Assembly: GCF_042701255.1 (NCBI RefSeq)
Contig: NZ_CP170554.1
Span: forward strand, 4,030,001 to 4,094,000
Reading direction: 5' to 3'
Length of the DNA stretch: 64,000 nucleotides
Origin: Tahibacter sp042701255
GTDB taxonomy: Bacteria > Pseudomonadota > Gammaproteobacteria > Xanthomonadales > Rhodanobacteraceae
The notes under the pieces were generated by a model. It did not search any database, had not been told where the DNA came from, and was given only the letters and a program-made list of their open reading frames with translations. Shown piece after piece: positions 9,314-19,041 of the stretch (the stretch's first letter is position 1; each line of letters opens with the position of its first letter). A program made the position numbers and the translations under genes.

Positions 9314-9341
9314 GGCGGGCTCGCAAGAGCCCGCCGTTTTT
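9314..9341 (+). terminator. Intrinsic terminator of the subtilase gene
   Basis: GGCGGGCTC (9314-9322), loop GCAA, GAGCCCGCC (9327-9335), then G and five T. Strong stem directly after the gene. The rest of the spacer to 9684 shows no gene, only somewhat AT-richer sequence ahead of the efflux operon that probably holds its promoter. Confidence 0.85.
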
Positions 9342-9684
9342 CCGGCAGCCCCACGGACCGGCTCCGCCGTGCGACCGAGGCCGGATCGCGCACGTACGAT
9401 CCGTCTGCCGGCAAGCGCGATAAAGCAAGTGCCATCGCTCACCGCCAAAACCGCGGATACCGGTATCGCCGCCGCTAGACCATAGTCGTAGCCACGACAG
9501 CGGATGCAGCGCGGTTGACATCGCTTTATCTCGTCACGGCGATGCGCTGCAACGCTTCGGCGCGACTGCAACAATTACGAGAGCGCGCATTCGTCGTTCC
9601 TAAAAAATTCTTCATTCAGCGACGGGCTTGGTATCCGGAGCAGCGCCGCATACTAGTGCGGCGCATCATCGCTCACGGTTATCC

Positions 9685-12600
9685 ATGTTCGGCATCGTTC
9701 GTACCGCACTGCGCCGCCCGTATACCTTCGTCGTCCTGGCGCTGCTGCTTCTGCTCATCGGTCCGCTCGCGGCTCTGCGCACGCCGACCGACATCTTTCC
9801 GGAAATCCGCATCCCGGTCATCAGCGTGGTCTGGCAGTACACCGGACTGCCGCCCGATGCGATGTCCGGCCGCATCACCACGCCGTTCCAGCGTGCGCTG
9901 ACGACGACGGTCAACGACATCGAGCACATCGAAGCCAATTCCTACACCGGCTTCGGCGTCATCAAGATCTTTTTCCAGCCGACGGTCGACATCAACACGG
10001 CCAACGCGCAGGTCACCGCGATCTCGCAGACCCTGCTGCGACAGATGCCGCCGGGCGTGAATCCGCCGCTGATCATCAACTACAACGCATCGACCGTGCC
10101 GATCCTGCAGCTCGCGCTGTCGGGCAAGGGCATGAGCGAGCAGACACTCGGCGATCTGGGCGTCAACAACGTGCGCACGCGCCTGGTCACCGTGCCCGGC
10201 GCGGCCGTGCCGTTCCCGTTCGGCGGCAAATCGCGCCAGGTGCAGATCGATCTCGATCCGGCCGCACTGCAGGCGCGCGGCCTGTCGGGCCAGGACGTGG
10301 CGACCGCGCTGGCGGCGCAGAACCTGATCACGCCGGTCGGCACGCAGAAGATCGGCGGCTTCGAATACACGATACAGCTCAACAACGCGCCGTCGGATCT
10401 CGACGCGATCGCGCAGATGCCGATCAAGACGGTCAACGGCGCGATGGTCACCATACGCGACGTGGCCAACGTGCGCGACGGCAACCCGCCGCAGAGCAAC
10501 ATCGTCCACGTCGACGGCAACCGTTCCGTATTGCTGACGGTGTTCAAGAACGGCTCGGCGTCGACCTTGGCGATCATCGCCGGCATCAAGAACATGGCCG
10601 AAGCGATCAAGCCCGGCCTGCCCGAGGAACTGGAGATCAAGCCGATCGGCGATCAGTCCCTGTTCGTGCGCGCCGCGATCGGCGGCGTGGCCAAGGAGGG
10701 CGTGATCGCCGCGGCATTGACGAGCCTGATGATCCTGCTGTTCCTCGGCAGCTGGCGTTCGACCGTCATCATCGCCGTGTCGATTCCGCTGTCCATCCTC
10801 GGCGCGATCGCGACCCTCGCGGCATTCGGCGAGACCCTGAACATCATGACCCTCGGCGGGCTCGCGCTGGCCGTCGGCATCCTCGTCGACGACGCGACCG
10901 TCACGATCGAGAACATCAACTGGCATCTGGAACAGGGCAAGGACGTCGAGACGTCCATCCTCGACGGCGCGCAGCAGATCGTCACGCCGGCCTTCGTCTC
11001 GCTGCTGTGCATCTGCATCGTGTTCGTGCCGATGTTCTTCCTCGAAGGCGTCGCGCGCTTCCTGTTCGTGCCGATGGCGCTGGCCGTGATGTTCGCGATG
11101 ACCTGGTCCTTCATCCTCTCGCGCACCCTGGTGCCGACGATGGCGAAGTACCTGCTGCATCCGCACGCGCCGCATACCGACCTGCACGGCAACGAAGCGG
11201 CCCTGGGCCGCAGCGCGAATCCGCTCGTGCGCTTCCAGCGCGGCTTCGAGACGCGCTTCGAACGCTTCCGCGAAGGCTATCGCGATCTGCTCGCACTGGC
11301 CCTGGTGCACCGGCGCGGCTTCGTATTCGGCTTCCTCGCCGTCGTGCTGGCCTCGTTCCTGCTCGTGCCGTTCCTCGGCCGCAACTTCTTTCCGAGCGTG
11401 GACGCGGGCCAGATCCTCATGCATGCGCGCGCCCAGGTCGGTACGCGCGTGGAGGAGACCGCGAACCGCTTCGCGCAGATCCAGCAGGCCATACGCGAGA
11501 TCATTCCGCCCGCGGAGCTCGGCACGCTCGTCGACAACGTCGGCATGCCGATCTCGGGCATCAACCTCGCCTACAACAACACCGGCACCATCGGTTCGCA
11601 GGACGGCGACATCCAGATCAGCCTGCGCGAAGGCCACCGGCCGACCGAGGACTACGTGCGCAAGCTGCGCGAGGAACTGCCGCGGCGCTTCCCCGGGCAT
11701 GACGTTCTCGTTCCTGCCGGCCGACATCGTCACGCAGATCCTGAATTTCGGTGCGCCCGCGCCGATCGATCTGCAGATCCGCGGCCCGAACGCCGCGGCG
11801 AACTACGCCCATGCGCAGAAGCTGCTGCACGAGATCCGCCAGGTGCCCGGCGTCGCCGACGCGCGCATCCAGCAGTCGGCCGCCGCACCGCTGTTCAAGG
11901 TCGACGTGGACCGCACGCGCGCGCAGTACGTCGGCATGACCGAGCGCGACGTGACCAACAGCCTCGTCGTGAACCTCGCCGGTTCGAGCCAGGTCGCGCC
12001 GACGTTCTGGCTCAACCCGCAGAACGGCGTGCAGTACCCCATCGTCATGCAGACGCCGCAGTACGACATGGATTCGCTGGATGCGCTGCGCAACGTGCCG
12101 CTGACCGCAGCAGGCGCGCGCGCGCCGCAGCTGCTCGGCGGCGTCGCGACGATCGAACGCGGCACGGCCAGCGCCGTGGTCTCGCAGTACGACATACAGC
12201 CGATGGTGGCAGATCTACGCGACGCCGCAGGGCCGCGATCTCGGCGCCGTCGCCAACGAGATCAACCGCATCGTCGCCGCGCACGCGGCCGAACAGCCCA
12301 AGGGCACGCAGGTGCATCTGCTCGGCCAGGTGCGCACGATGAACTCGGCGTTTTCCGGCCTGATCCTCGGCCTGATCGGCGCGATCGTGCTGATCTATCT
12401 GCTGATCGTCGTGAACTTCCAGTCGTGGAGCGATCCGCTGGTCATCATCAGCGCCCTGCCCGCCGCACTCGCCGGCATCGTCTGGATACTGTTCACGACG
12501 TTCACGACCCTGTCGGTGCCGGCGCTGACCGGCGCGATCATGTGCATGGGCGTGGCCACGGCCAACAGCGTGCTCGTCATCAGCTTCGCGCGCGAGCGCC

Positions 12601-12893
12601 TGGATCAGCTCGGCGACCCGGTCGCCGCGGCGCTCGACGCCGGCTTCGTGCGCTTCCGTCCGGTGCTCATGACCGCGCTCGCGATGATCATCGGCATGGC
12701 GCCGATGGCGCTGGGCCTCGGCGAAGGCGGCGAACAGAACGCGCCGCTCGGCCGCGCCGTCGTCGGCGGTCTGATCTTCGCGACCTTCGCCACCCTCGTC
12801 TTCGTCCCCGTCGTCTTCAGCATCGTGCACGGCCGCGAACAGCGCCGCCGTGGCGAACGCGTCATCGTTTCCGGAGAGCCTCATGCCGTCTGA
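9685..12893 (+). pseudogene. RND efflux permease, frame broken by two single-base insertions
   Basis: Inner-membrane proton-driven multidrug/solute exporter subunit. Corrected for two extra bases it would be 1068 residues, the usual RND length. Reading starts at ATG 9685 (MFGIVRTALRRPYTFV). It shifts frame in CCCCGGG at 11691-11697, where ...RRFPGMTFSFLPADIV is expected, and shifts again at about 12208 in GGTGGCAG, where QPMVQIYATPQGRDL is expected. Both lesions are single-base insertions, and the sequence on all three sides is well conserved. Transmembrane blocks include LMILLFLGSWRSTVIIAVSIPLSI (cut here), LAVGILVDDATVTIENI with the Asp pair of the proton relay, and a C-terminal set up to VFVPVVFSIVHG. 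It is either a recent pseudogene or an assembly error. Adaptor and outer-membrane genes follow, overlapping. Confidence 0.85.
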
Positions 12894-14064
12894 CCCGACC
12901 GCGCCGCGCCGCGGCCTCAAACTCGCCGGCGTCGCCGCCGCCGTCGTCGCGGCGCTGGTCGTCGCCTTCGGCATCGGCTCGCGCGCCTCGGGCCATGCCC
13001 GTCTGCAGGAATGGACCCAGGCCCAGGCCGCCGCGAGCGTGCGCGTGGTCATGCCGGGCACCACCGGCGATGCCTCGGTGCTCGCGCTGCCCGGACGCAT
13101 CGAAGCCCACTCCAGGGCCCCCATCCATGCGCGCGTGTCGGGTTACCTGAAGAGCTGGAAGGTCGACATCGGCGCACGCGTCAAGGCCGGCCAGCTGCTC
13201 GCCGAGATCGAAGCGCCCGACGTGCAGCAGCAGCTGCTGCAGGCCAAGGCCGATCTGGCCAGCGCCGAAGCCAACGCGGCACTCGCGGCGACCACGGCCA
13301 AGCGCTGGCAGTCGATGCTCGGTTCCGACTCGGTGTCGCAGCAGGAAGTCGACGAGAAGAACGGCGACCTGCAGGCCAAGCGCGCGCTGGCCACCGCCGC
13401 GCGCGCCAACGTCGAGCGCCTGCAGGCGACCGAGAACTTCACGCGCATCGTCGCGCCGTTCGACGGCGTGGTCACCGCGCGCGAGACCGACGTCGGCGCG
13501 CTGATCAACGGCAGCGGCACCGGTGCCGAGCTGTTCGTCGTCTCCGACACCTCGCGCCTGCGCATCTACGTCAACGTGCCGCAGAGCTATGCGACGAGCA
13601 TCGCCGCGGGCAGCGAGGCGCGCATCGACGTACCGGAGCGGCCGGGCCAGCACTATTCGGCCAAGGTCGAGGCGTTCTCCCAGGCAGTCAACGCGGCCAC
13701 CGGCACCACCCTGATCCAGCTCAGCGTCGACAACGGCGCCGGCGAACTGCTGCCCGGCGGCTATGCCAACGTGAGCTTCGCGCTGCCGCGCAACGGCAAT
13801 GCGCTGCGCGTGCCGGCCAGTGCGCTGATCTTCGATCAGTCGGGTCTGCGCGTGGCCACGGTCAACGGCGACAAGGTCGCGTTCAAGCCGGTCACGATCG
13901 CGCGCGACCTCGGCAAGAGCGTCGAGATCGCGACCGGTCTGGCCGCCGACGACCGCGTCATCGAGACGCCGCCCGACGGCGTCGCCGAAGGCGACACGGT
14001 GCACGTCGTCGACAACGCGGCGACACCGGCCGCCGCAGGAAAGACCGGCAATGCGAAGAACTGA
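12883..14064 (+). CDS. RND efflux periplasmic adaptor subunit (HlyD/AcrA type)
   Basis: Membrane-fusion protein of 393 residues linking the RND permease to the outer-membrane factor. An N-terminal anchor (GVAAAVVAALVVAFGIG) is followed by the lipoyl half-motif ARVSGYLKSWKVDIGARVKAGQ, an Ala-rich coiled-coil hairpin (about residues 105-170), the returning half-motif RIVAPFDGVVTARETDVGALI, then beta-barrel and membrane-proximal domains. The start at 12883 has GGAGAG upstream and overlaps the permease stop by 11 nt. It overlaps the next gene by 14 nt. The frame is intact although the permease is broken. Confidence 0.9.
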   Translation: MPSDPTAPRRGLKLAGVAAAVVAALVVAFGIGSRASGHARLQEWTQAQAAASVRVVMPGTTGDASVLALPGRIEAHSRAPIHARVSGYLKSWKVDIGARVKAGQLLAEIEAPDVQQQLLQAKADLASAEANAALAATTAKRWQSMLGSDSVSQQEVDEKNGDLQAKRALATAARANVERLQATENFTRIVAPFDGVVTARETDVGALINGSGTGAELFVVSDTSRLRIYVNVPQSYATSIAAGSEARIDVPERPGQHYSAKVEAFSQAVNAATGTTLIQLSVDNGAGELLPGGYANVSFALPRNGNALRVPASALIFDQSGLRVATVNGDKVAFKPVTIARDLGKSVEIATGLAADDRVIETPPDGVAEGDTVHVVDNAATPAAAGKTGNAKN

Positions 14065-15580
14065 TCGCCGCACCGTGCGCTACGCCCTGCGCCGCACCGC
14101 CGTCGCCGCCGTGCTCGCGGCCGCGCTGGCCGGCTGCTCGCTGGCGCCGCCGCTGCAGCTGCCCGAAATCGCTGCGGGCGAGCACTACAAGGAACAGGCG
14201 CCGTGGACGGCCGCCGCACCGGCCGACGCCTTACCGCGCGCAGCCTGGTGGGCCTCGTACGGCGAAAGCGAACTCGATGGCCTGCAGCAGCGCCTGCTCG
14301 CCGGCAGCCCGGACCTCGCCGCCGCGCTCGCGCGCTACGAACAGGCCCGCGCCTACGGCGATCAATTGCGCTCGGGCCTGTTTCCGAGCGTGGGCCTGAG
14401 CGCCGATGCCACGCGTGCACGCCAGTCGGCGACGCGCCCGCCGAGCGGCAGCGCGCTGCCGCGTTTCTACGAGTCCTACGACGTCGGCTTGAGCGCCGGC
14501 TACGAGCTCGATCTCTGGGGCCGCGTACGCAACAGCGTCGCTGCCGGCGAACACGCGCGCGCCGCCGCCGCGGCCGATCTGGAATCGGCGCGGCTGAGCC
14601 TGCAGGCCGAACTCGCCGACGACTACATCGTGCTGCGCGGACTCGATCAGCAGGCCGCGTTGCTGGACGGCACGGTCGCCGCCTACGACAAGGCCGTCGC
14701 GCTGACGCAGAAGCGTCGCGACGCCGGCATCGCCTCGGGCCTGGACGTCGCGCGTGCGCAGACCCAGCTCGACATGGCGCGCTCGCAGTCGGCGCAGAAC
14801 AAGGCTCAGCGCGCGCTGGCCGAACATGCGATCGCCGCGCTGATCGGCGAGGCGCCGGCGAGGTTCGCGCTGCCCGCATCCGACGCGGCCATCACCTTGC
14901 CGACGATACCGCTGGACCTGCCCTCGACCCTGCTGCAGCGCCGGCCCGACATCGCCGCGGCGCAGCGCCGCGCCGCTGCGGCCAACGCACAGGTCGGCAT
15001 CGCGCGCGCGGCGTGGTTTCCGTCCATCAGCCTCGGCGCGACCTTCGGCTACCAGAGCAATCAGGCCGGTGGCTGGCTCAACGCGCCGAACGCGGCCTGG
15101 GCCATAGGCCCCAGCCTGCTGCTGGATCTGTTCGACGCGGGCAAGCGCCGCGCACAGACCGCGCAGGCCGAGGCCGTGCTCGACGAAGCCGGCGCGCGCT
15201 ATCGCGGCGTCGTGCTCGGCGCATTCCAGCAGGTCGAGGACAACCTGGCGCTGCTGCAGCACTACAAGGTCGCCGCCGACGCCGAGGAATCGGCCTTCGC
15301 CTCGGCGCGGCGCTCGCTCGATTTCGCGATGACGCGCTACCGCGAAGGCGCAGTCAGCTATCTCGAAGTCGTGCAGTCGCAGACCGTCGCGCTGGCCGCG
15401 CAGCGCGCGGCTCTCGATCTGGACACGCGTCAGCTGCGCGCGAGCGTGGCGCTGATCCGTGCGCTCGGCGGCGGCTGGCGCGAGGACGCCGCGGCATCCG
15501 ATCCCGTCGCTGCGGCCGCACCGGGCGCCGCGGCAACCACGGCAGGCAGCGGCGCGTCGGCGCCGTCCCTCAACCCGTAA
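14051..15580 (+). CDS. Outer-membrane efflux lipoprotein, NodT/OprM family
   Basis: TolC-like outer-membrane channel of 509 residues that completes the tripartite pump. The N-terminus carries a lipobox (AAALAGCSLAPP) predicting a lipidated Cys. Two OEP repeats follow; recognisable pieces are WWASYGESELDGLQQRLLAG, VGLSAGYELDLWGRVRN, STLLQRRPDIAAAQRRAAAAN and TRYREGAVSYLEVVQSQ, all classic for the NodT subclass. It starts inside the adaptor gene (ATG 14051). The C-terminal 35 residues are Ala-rich and probably disordered. Confidence 0.92.
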   Translation: MRRTDRRTVRYALRRTAVAAVLAAALAGCSLAPPLQLPEIAAGEHYKEQAPWTAAAPADALPRAAWWASYGESELDGLQQRLLAGSPDLAAALARYEQARAYGDQLRSGLFPSVGLSADATRARQSATRPPSGSALPRFYESYDVGLSAGYELDLWGRVRNSVAAGEHARAAAAADLESARLSLQAELADDYIVLRGLDQQAALLDGTVAAYDKAVALTQKRRDAGIASGLDVARAQTQLDMARSQSAQNKAQRALAEHAIAALIGEAPARFALPASDAAITLPTIPLDLPSTLLQRRPDIAAAQRRAAAANAQVGIARAAWFPSISLGATFGYQSNQAGGWLNAPNAAWAIGPSLLLDLFDAGKRRAQTAQAEAVLDEAGARYRGVVLGAFQQVEDNLALLQHYKVAADAEESAFASARRSLDFAMTRYREGAVSYLEVVQSQTVALAAQRAALDLDTRQLRASVALIRALGGGWREDAAASDPVAAAAPGAAATTAGSGASAPSLNP

Positions 15581-15600
15581 TCCGACTTTCAGGGGTAGTC

Positions 15601-16239
15601 ATGCGCATCGAGCCTCACGTCTTCCATGCCGACGATCTGATCGGCGGCGACCTCGCCCTGGATCTGGTCAACACCGTGACTGCGCGCGACGGCGCGCCGC
15701 GGGACCGGCTGTCCGACTACGCCGCGCTGCTGCAGTGGGCGCGCGCCAACGGTGCGTTCGGCGCACGCGACCTGGCCACGCTGGGACGTCTCGCCGCAGC
15801 CTCGCCGGCCAAGGCGCGCGCGGCGCTGGGCCGTCTCAAGCTGCTGCGCGAAGCGCTCTGCTCGACCTTGTACGCGCTGCTGCGCGGCCGCACGCCGGCC
15901 GAGGCCGATCTGCAGCGCATCCACGCGGCCTACGCCTCGGCGGCCGCCGCAGCGCAGCTGCGCCGCAGCGACGGCCGCGCGCTGCGCAGCTGGACGCCGC
16001 AGCTGTCGCAGCTGGATCTGATCACTCACGTCGTGGCGATCCGCGCGATCGCGCTGCTCGAAGAAGCCGAGTTCGCGCGGCTGCGCATCTGCGACGGCCA
16101 CGACTGCGGCTGGGTATTCCTCGACACCTCCAAGAGCGGCCGCCGGCGCTGGTGCGACATGGCCACCTGCGGCAACACCGCCAAGGCGCAGCGCTTCCAG
16201 CGCCGCCATGCGGGCGTGGAGCGGCGCGCGGCGGGCTAG
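15601..16239 (+). CDS. ABATE / CGNR zinc-finger protein, putative regulator
   Basis: A 212-residue protein of the ABATE family. The N-terminal domain begins with DLALDLVNTVTARDGAPRD. The C-terminal CGNR zinc finger runs CDGHDCGWVFLDTS...RRWCDMATCGN with four Cys available for metal and the signature CGN. Such proteins are thought to be stress-linked transcription regulators; that is a family inference. It starts 20 nt after the outer-membrane factor, with AGGGG upstream of the ATG, so it is probably the last gene of the efflux operon and may control it. Confidence 0.85.
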   Translation: MRIEPHVFHADDLIGGDLALDLVNTVTARDGAPRDRLSDYAALLQWARANGAFGARDLATLGRLAAASPAKARAALGRLKLLREALCSTLYALLRGRTPAEADLQRIHAAYASAAAAAQLRRSDGRALRSWTPQLSQLDLITHVVAIRAIALLEEAEFARLRICDGHDCGWVFLDTSKSGRRRWCDMATCGNTAKAQRFQRRHAGVERRAAG

Positions 16240-16478
16240 AACGCGATCGGCTCGTCCCATCGCGATCAGTCGTCAGCTGCCTGGCGCGACGCTTCGGTCG
16301 TCGATCCGCAGCGTTCCTGTGACCCCGCATCCGCAGTGCTGCGCGGAAGCCGCGCGCCCTGGCCCTTCCGTGGACTGAATCACCCCTGGCCTTGCGCCGT
16401 AGCGGCGATTGGTTCGTCGCGAACGCTCGGCTACGATGCGCCGGCAAAGCGCTTCACGCCAAGCTTCAGGGGAAAATC

Positions 16479-18695
16479 ATGATCCGACGTCTCGCCGCTG
16501 TCGCAGCGGCGCTTCTTGGCTGCGTCAGTGCCGGCGCCGCAATCGCGCAGACCTGGCGCGGGCTGGGTCCCGAAGGCGGTGTCGTCCACATCCTGCTCGC
16601 CGATCCGTTCGTTGCCGGGCGCGTGTATGCCGCCGGCGCCGCGGGACTGTTCCGCAGCGAAGACGCCGGCCGCCATTGGCGTGCGCTCGGTGCCGACGTC
16701 ATACCGGTCAACGACATTCCCAAGCCGGTGGCCTTCATCGCCGATCAGGACCGTCCCGGCAGGCTGTATCTGATCACCTATGACTGGCGCGTCTGGCGCA
16801 GCGACGATTCGGCCGAGCATTGGACGCCGGGCGCCTTCGCGTCGACGAGCACGTTGCCGCCGGATCTGAACTACGTCCATCTGGTCGACGTGCCCGGCAG
16901 CGGCGACGGTCTGCTGTTCGCCGGCCCGGAGGGGTATCTCCAGCGCAGCACCGACGGCGGCGCGAGCTTCACGCCGGTAGCCATGCTCGACAAGGTCACG
17001 GCCTTGGCCGCCGATCCGGCCAATCCGGCCACCTTGCTGGTCGGCCGGCGCAGCAATGGAACCTCACCGACGGAAATCTGGCGCAGCGGCGATGGTGGCG
17101 ACCACTGGACGCGGCTGCTCGGCTTCAACGACCACTCTTTGCGCTCACTGCGGTTCCTCGGCGACGGGCGCATCGCCGCGATCTATCGCAGCAACGTCGC
17201 CATCAGCAGCGATGGCGGCCTGAGCTGGCAGAGCCGCACGGCGGCAAGCTATTCGACCCTGTTTGCGATCCTGCCGGGTCAGCCCCCGGTCTGGATGACG
17301 CAGGACGGAGCCGCCTGTCGTCTCAGCATCGACGAATTCGCCAGCAGCGCGCCATGCACTGACGGCCTCGACGCCGGCCCGGCCACTTTCTACAGCAGCA
17401 CACTTACGGGCACACGCGACGGCGCGACCGGCTATCGCTTCCTCGCCGACGCCTGGTCCGTCGGCATCCGCGCCTACGACGACGCGTCAGGCCGCTGGCA
17501 GCCGAGCATCAGCGGCTTCAACGGCATCCGCACCCAGGGCCTGGCCGTGCTTCCGGGCAGCGGCGTGGTACTGGCCGGGCGCGCCGACGAAATGACGCTG
17601 GGCTCGCGCATCGTGCGCTCCGTCGACAGCGGGGCGAACTGGAACGAGGTATTCCCGACCCTGGCCGAAGTGATTACCGACATCCAGTTCGACCCGACCA
17701 CGACCGGCCTGCCGTTGGGCCCGCACCTGTATGCGGCCGGCCTCGGCACGCGCCGTCTTCGCCCTTATAACAGCGGCATCTACAAGAGCACCGACGGCGG
17801 CCAGAGCTGGCAGTCGCTGGACGGCGGACTTCCGCCCCACAGCAACGGCGGGCCGGATATGTCATCGACCAACAAAGTCCTGCTCGATCCACGCTCCTGC
17901 GCGTCGCCGCCGCCCAACGGCATCTGCACGCGCGGTCCGCTGCAGCGCCTGTATGCGACGGCGTTCAGTGCCGCCGGCGCGGCTTGGAGCGTGCTGCGCA
18001 GCGATGACGCCGGCGCGTCGTGGATTGGCGTCGGCAGCGCGCTGCCGCGCGGCGTATCGACCGCGACCGGCTACGAAACCCGGCGCACGTTCGACATCGC
18101 CCTCGATGCCGGCAGCGAAACGCTCTACGTCTCGACCGTAGCCGACTGGGAAAGCGAGGACCCGGCGACACCCTACTACCCGACCCTGCCCAACGGCGTT
18201 TTCAGCAGCGACAATCGCGGCACGACATGGACCCACCGCAGCGCCGGCCTGCCGCTGATTCCCGGCTCGGCGACGACGCACTACAACGTCTGGGCGATCG
18301 CGACGCATCCGCGGCGCGGCGGTACGCTCTGGGCTGCCGCGCACGCGCCGGGCCAGGCGACGCAGATCTTCAAGTCGACCGACAAGGCCGTAAGCTGGTC
18401 GCCCGCGGGTCCGCCGCTGACCGGCTGCAAGATACTCGCGCTCCAGGTCGACAGCGCGGCTCCCGACGTGATCTATGCCGCGGGTTACGCGACAGACCAG
18501 CGCCCCGGCTGCGTCTGGCGCAGCGAAAACGGCGGCGCGAGCTGGACGGCGCTCGACGTCGATCTGCCGGTGCGCCGCGTCCATCGGCTGCGTCAGCATC
18601 CCGACGACCGGCGCCGGCTGCTGCTGACCAGCGACCGCGGCGTCTGGGAAGCATTGATGCCGTCCGACCGCATCTTCGATGACACGGGCAACTGA
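16479..18695 (+). CDS. Exported Asp-box (BNR/sialidase-like repeat) beta-propeller protein
   Basis: A 738-residue exported protein of unknown function. The signal peptide is about MIRRLAAVAAALLGCVSAGAAIAQ, with AGGGGAAA upstream of the ATG. At least ten Asp-box repeats (SxDxGxxW) are visible, for example SEDAGRHW, STDGGASF, SGDGGDHW, SSDGGLSW, SVDSGANW, STDGGQSW, SDDAGASW and SENGGASW, predicting two six/seven-bladed propellers as in the VPS10/YCF48-like group. No sialidase arginine triad is evident, so enzyme activity is not claimed. It stands alone between the CGNR gene and the IS element. Confidence 0.8.
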   Translation: MIRRLAAVAAALLGCVSAGAAIAQTWRGLGPEGGVVHILLADPFVAGRVYAAGAAGLFRSEDAGRHWRALGADVIPVNDIPKPVAFIADQDRPGRLYLITYDWRVWRSDDSAEHWTPGAFASTSTLPPDLNYVHLVDVPGSGDGLLFAGPEGYLQRSTDGGASFTPVAMLDKVTALAADPANPATLLVGRRSNGTSPTEIWRSGDGGDHWTRLLGFNDHSLRSLRFLGDGRIAAIYRSNVAISSDGGLSWQSRTAASYSTLFAILPGQPPVWMTQDGAACRLSIDEFASSAPCTDGLDAGPATFYSSTLTGTRDGATGYRFLADAWSVGIRAYDDASGRWQPSISGFNGIRTQGLAVLPGSGVVLAGRADEMTLGSRIVRSVDSGANWNEVFPTLAEVITDIQFDPTTTGLPLGPHLYAAGLGTRRLRPYNSGIYKSTDGGQSWQSLDGGLPPHSNGGPDMSSTNKVLLDPRSCASPPPNGICTRGPLQRLYATAFSAAGAAWSVLRSDDAGASWIGVGSALPRGVSTATGYETRRTFDIALDAGSETLYVSTVADWESEDPATPYYPTLPNGVFSSDNRGTTWTHRSAGLPLIPGSATTHYNVWAIATHPRRGGTLWAAAHAPGQATQIFKSTDKAVSWSPAGPPLTGCKILALQVDSAAPDVIYAAGYATDQRPGCVWRSENGGASWTALDVDLPVRRVHRLRQHPDDRRRLLLTSDRGVWEALMPSDRIFDDTGN

Positions 18696-19041
18696 GCGGC
18701 GCGGACATGCGCACGGCCGCTGACCCGGCGGCCGGCGGCATCGGAGACGACACTCTGCATCCAGACGATTGGCCGGCTCCGCGCAAAGCGCGGGATGGTC
18801 TCGCGTCGGCATCGGTGGTCCGCAGAACGCGGAATCCCAGAATTGCGGAGGCATCGGTTCACCGACGCCGCAACCAGCCCATCACTATCAGAGAAACAGC
18901 GGACGTTGAACAGCCGCAAGACGACGGCTCATTCTCTGCGCAGTCGAGCGGGACCTTTAGTCTTGGGCTGACGCCAAGTCTCTGGCCTTTCTGTCGACGA
19001 CCAGGCGAGCAACCCCATCCCCACCCATGCCCTCCCCTTGA
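18696..19041. other. Spacer without a supported gene; ends in half of a palindromic repeat
   Basis: 346 bp after the Asp-box gene. I find no credible coding frame or RNA. Bases from about 19009 match the left flank of the GC palindrome family (CCCCATCCCCACCCATGCC), interrupted by the IS element at 19041/19042. Confidence 0.5.

Noticed and set aside
6194..9574. A 1126-codon minus-strand frame opposite the subtilase
   Set aside because: Antisense to a protein with signal peptide and full catalytic triad; its translation has no recognisable motif.
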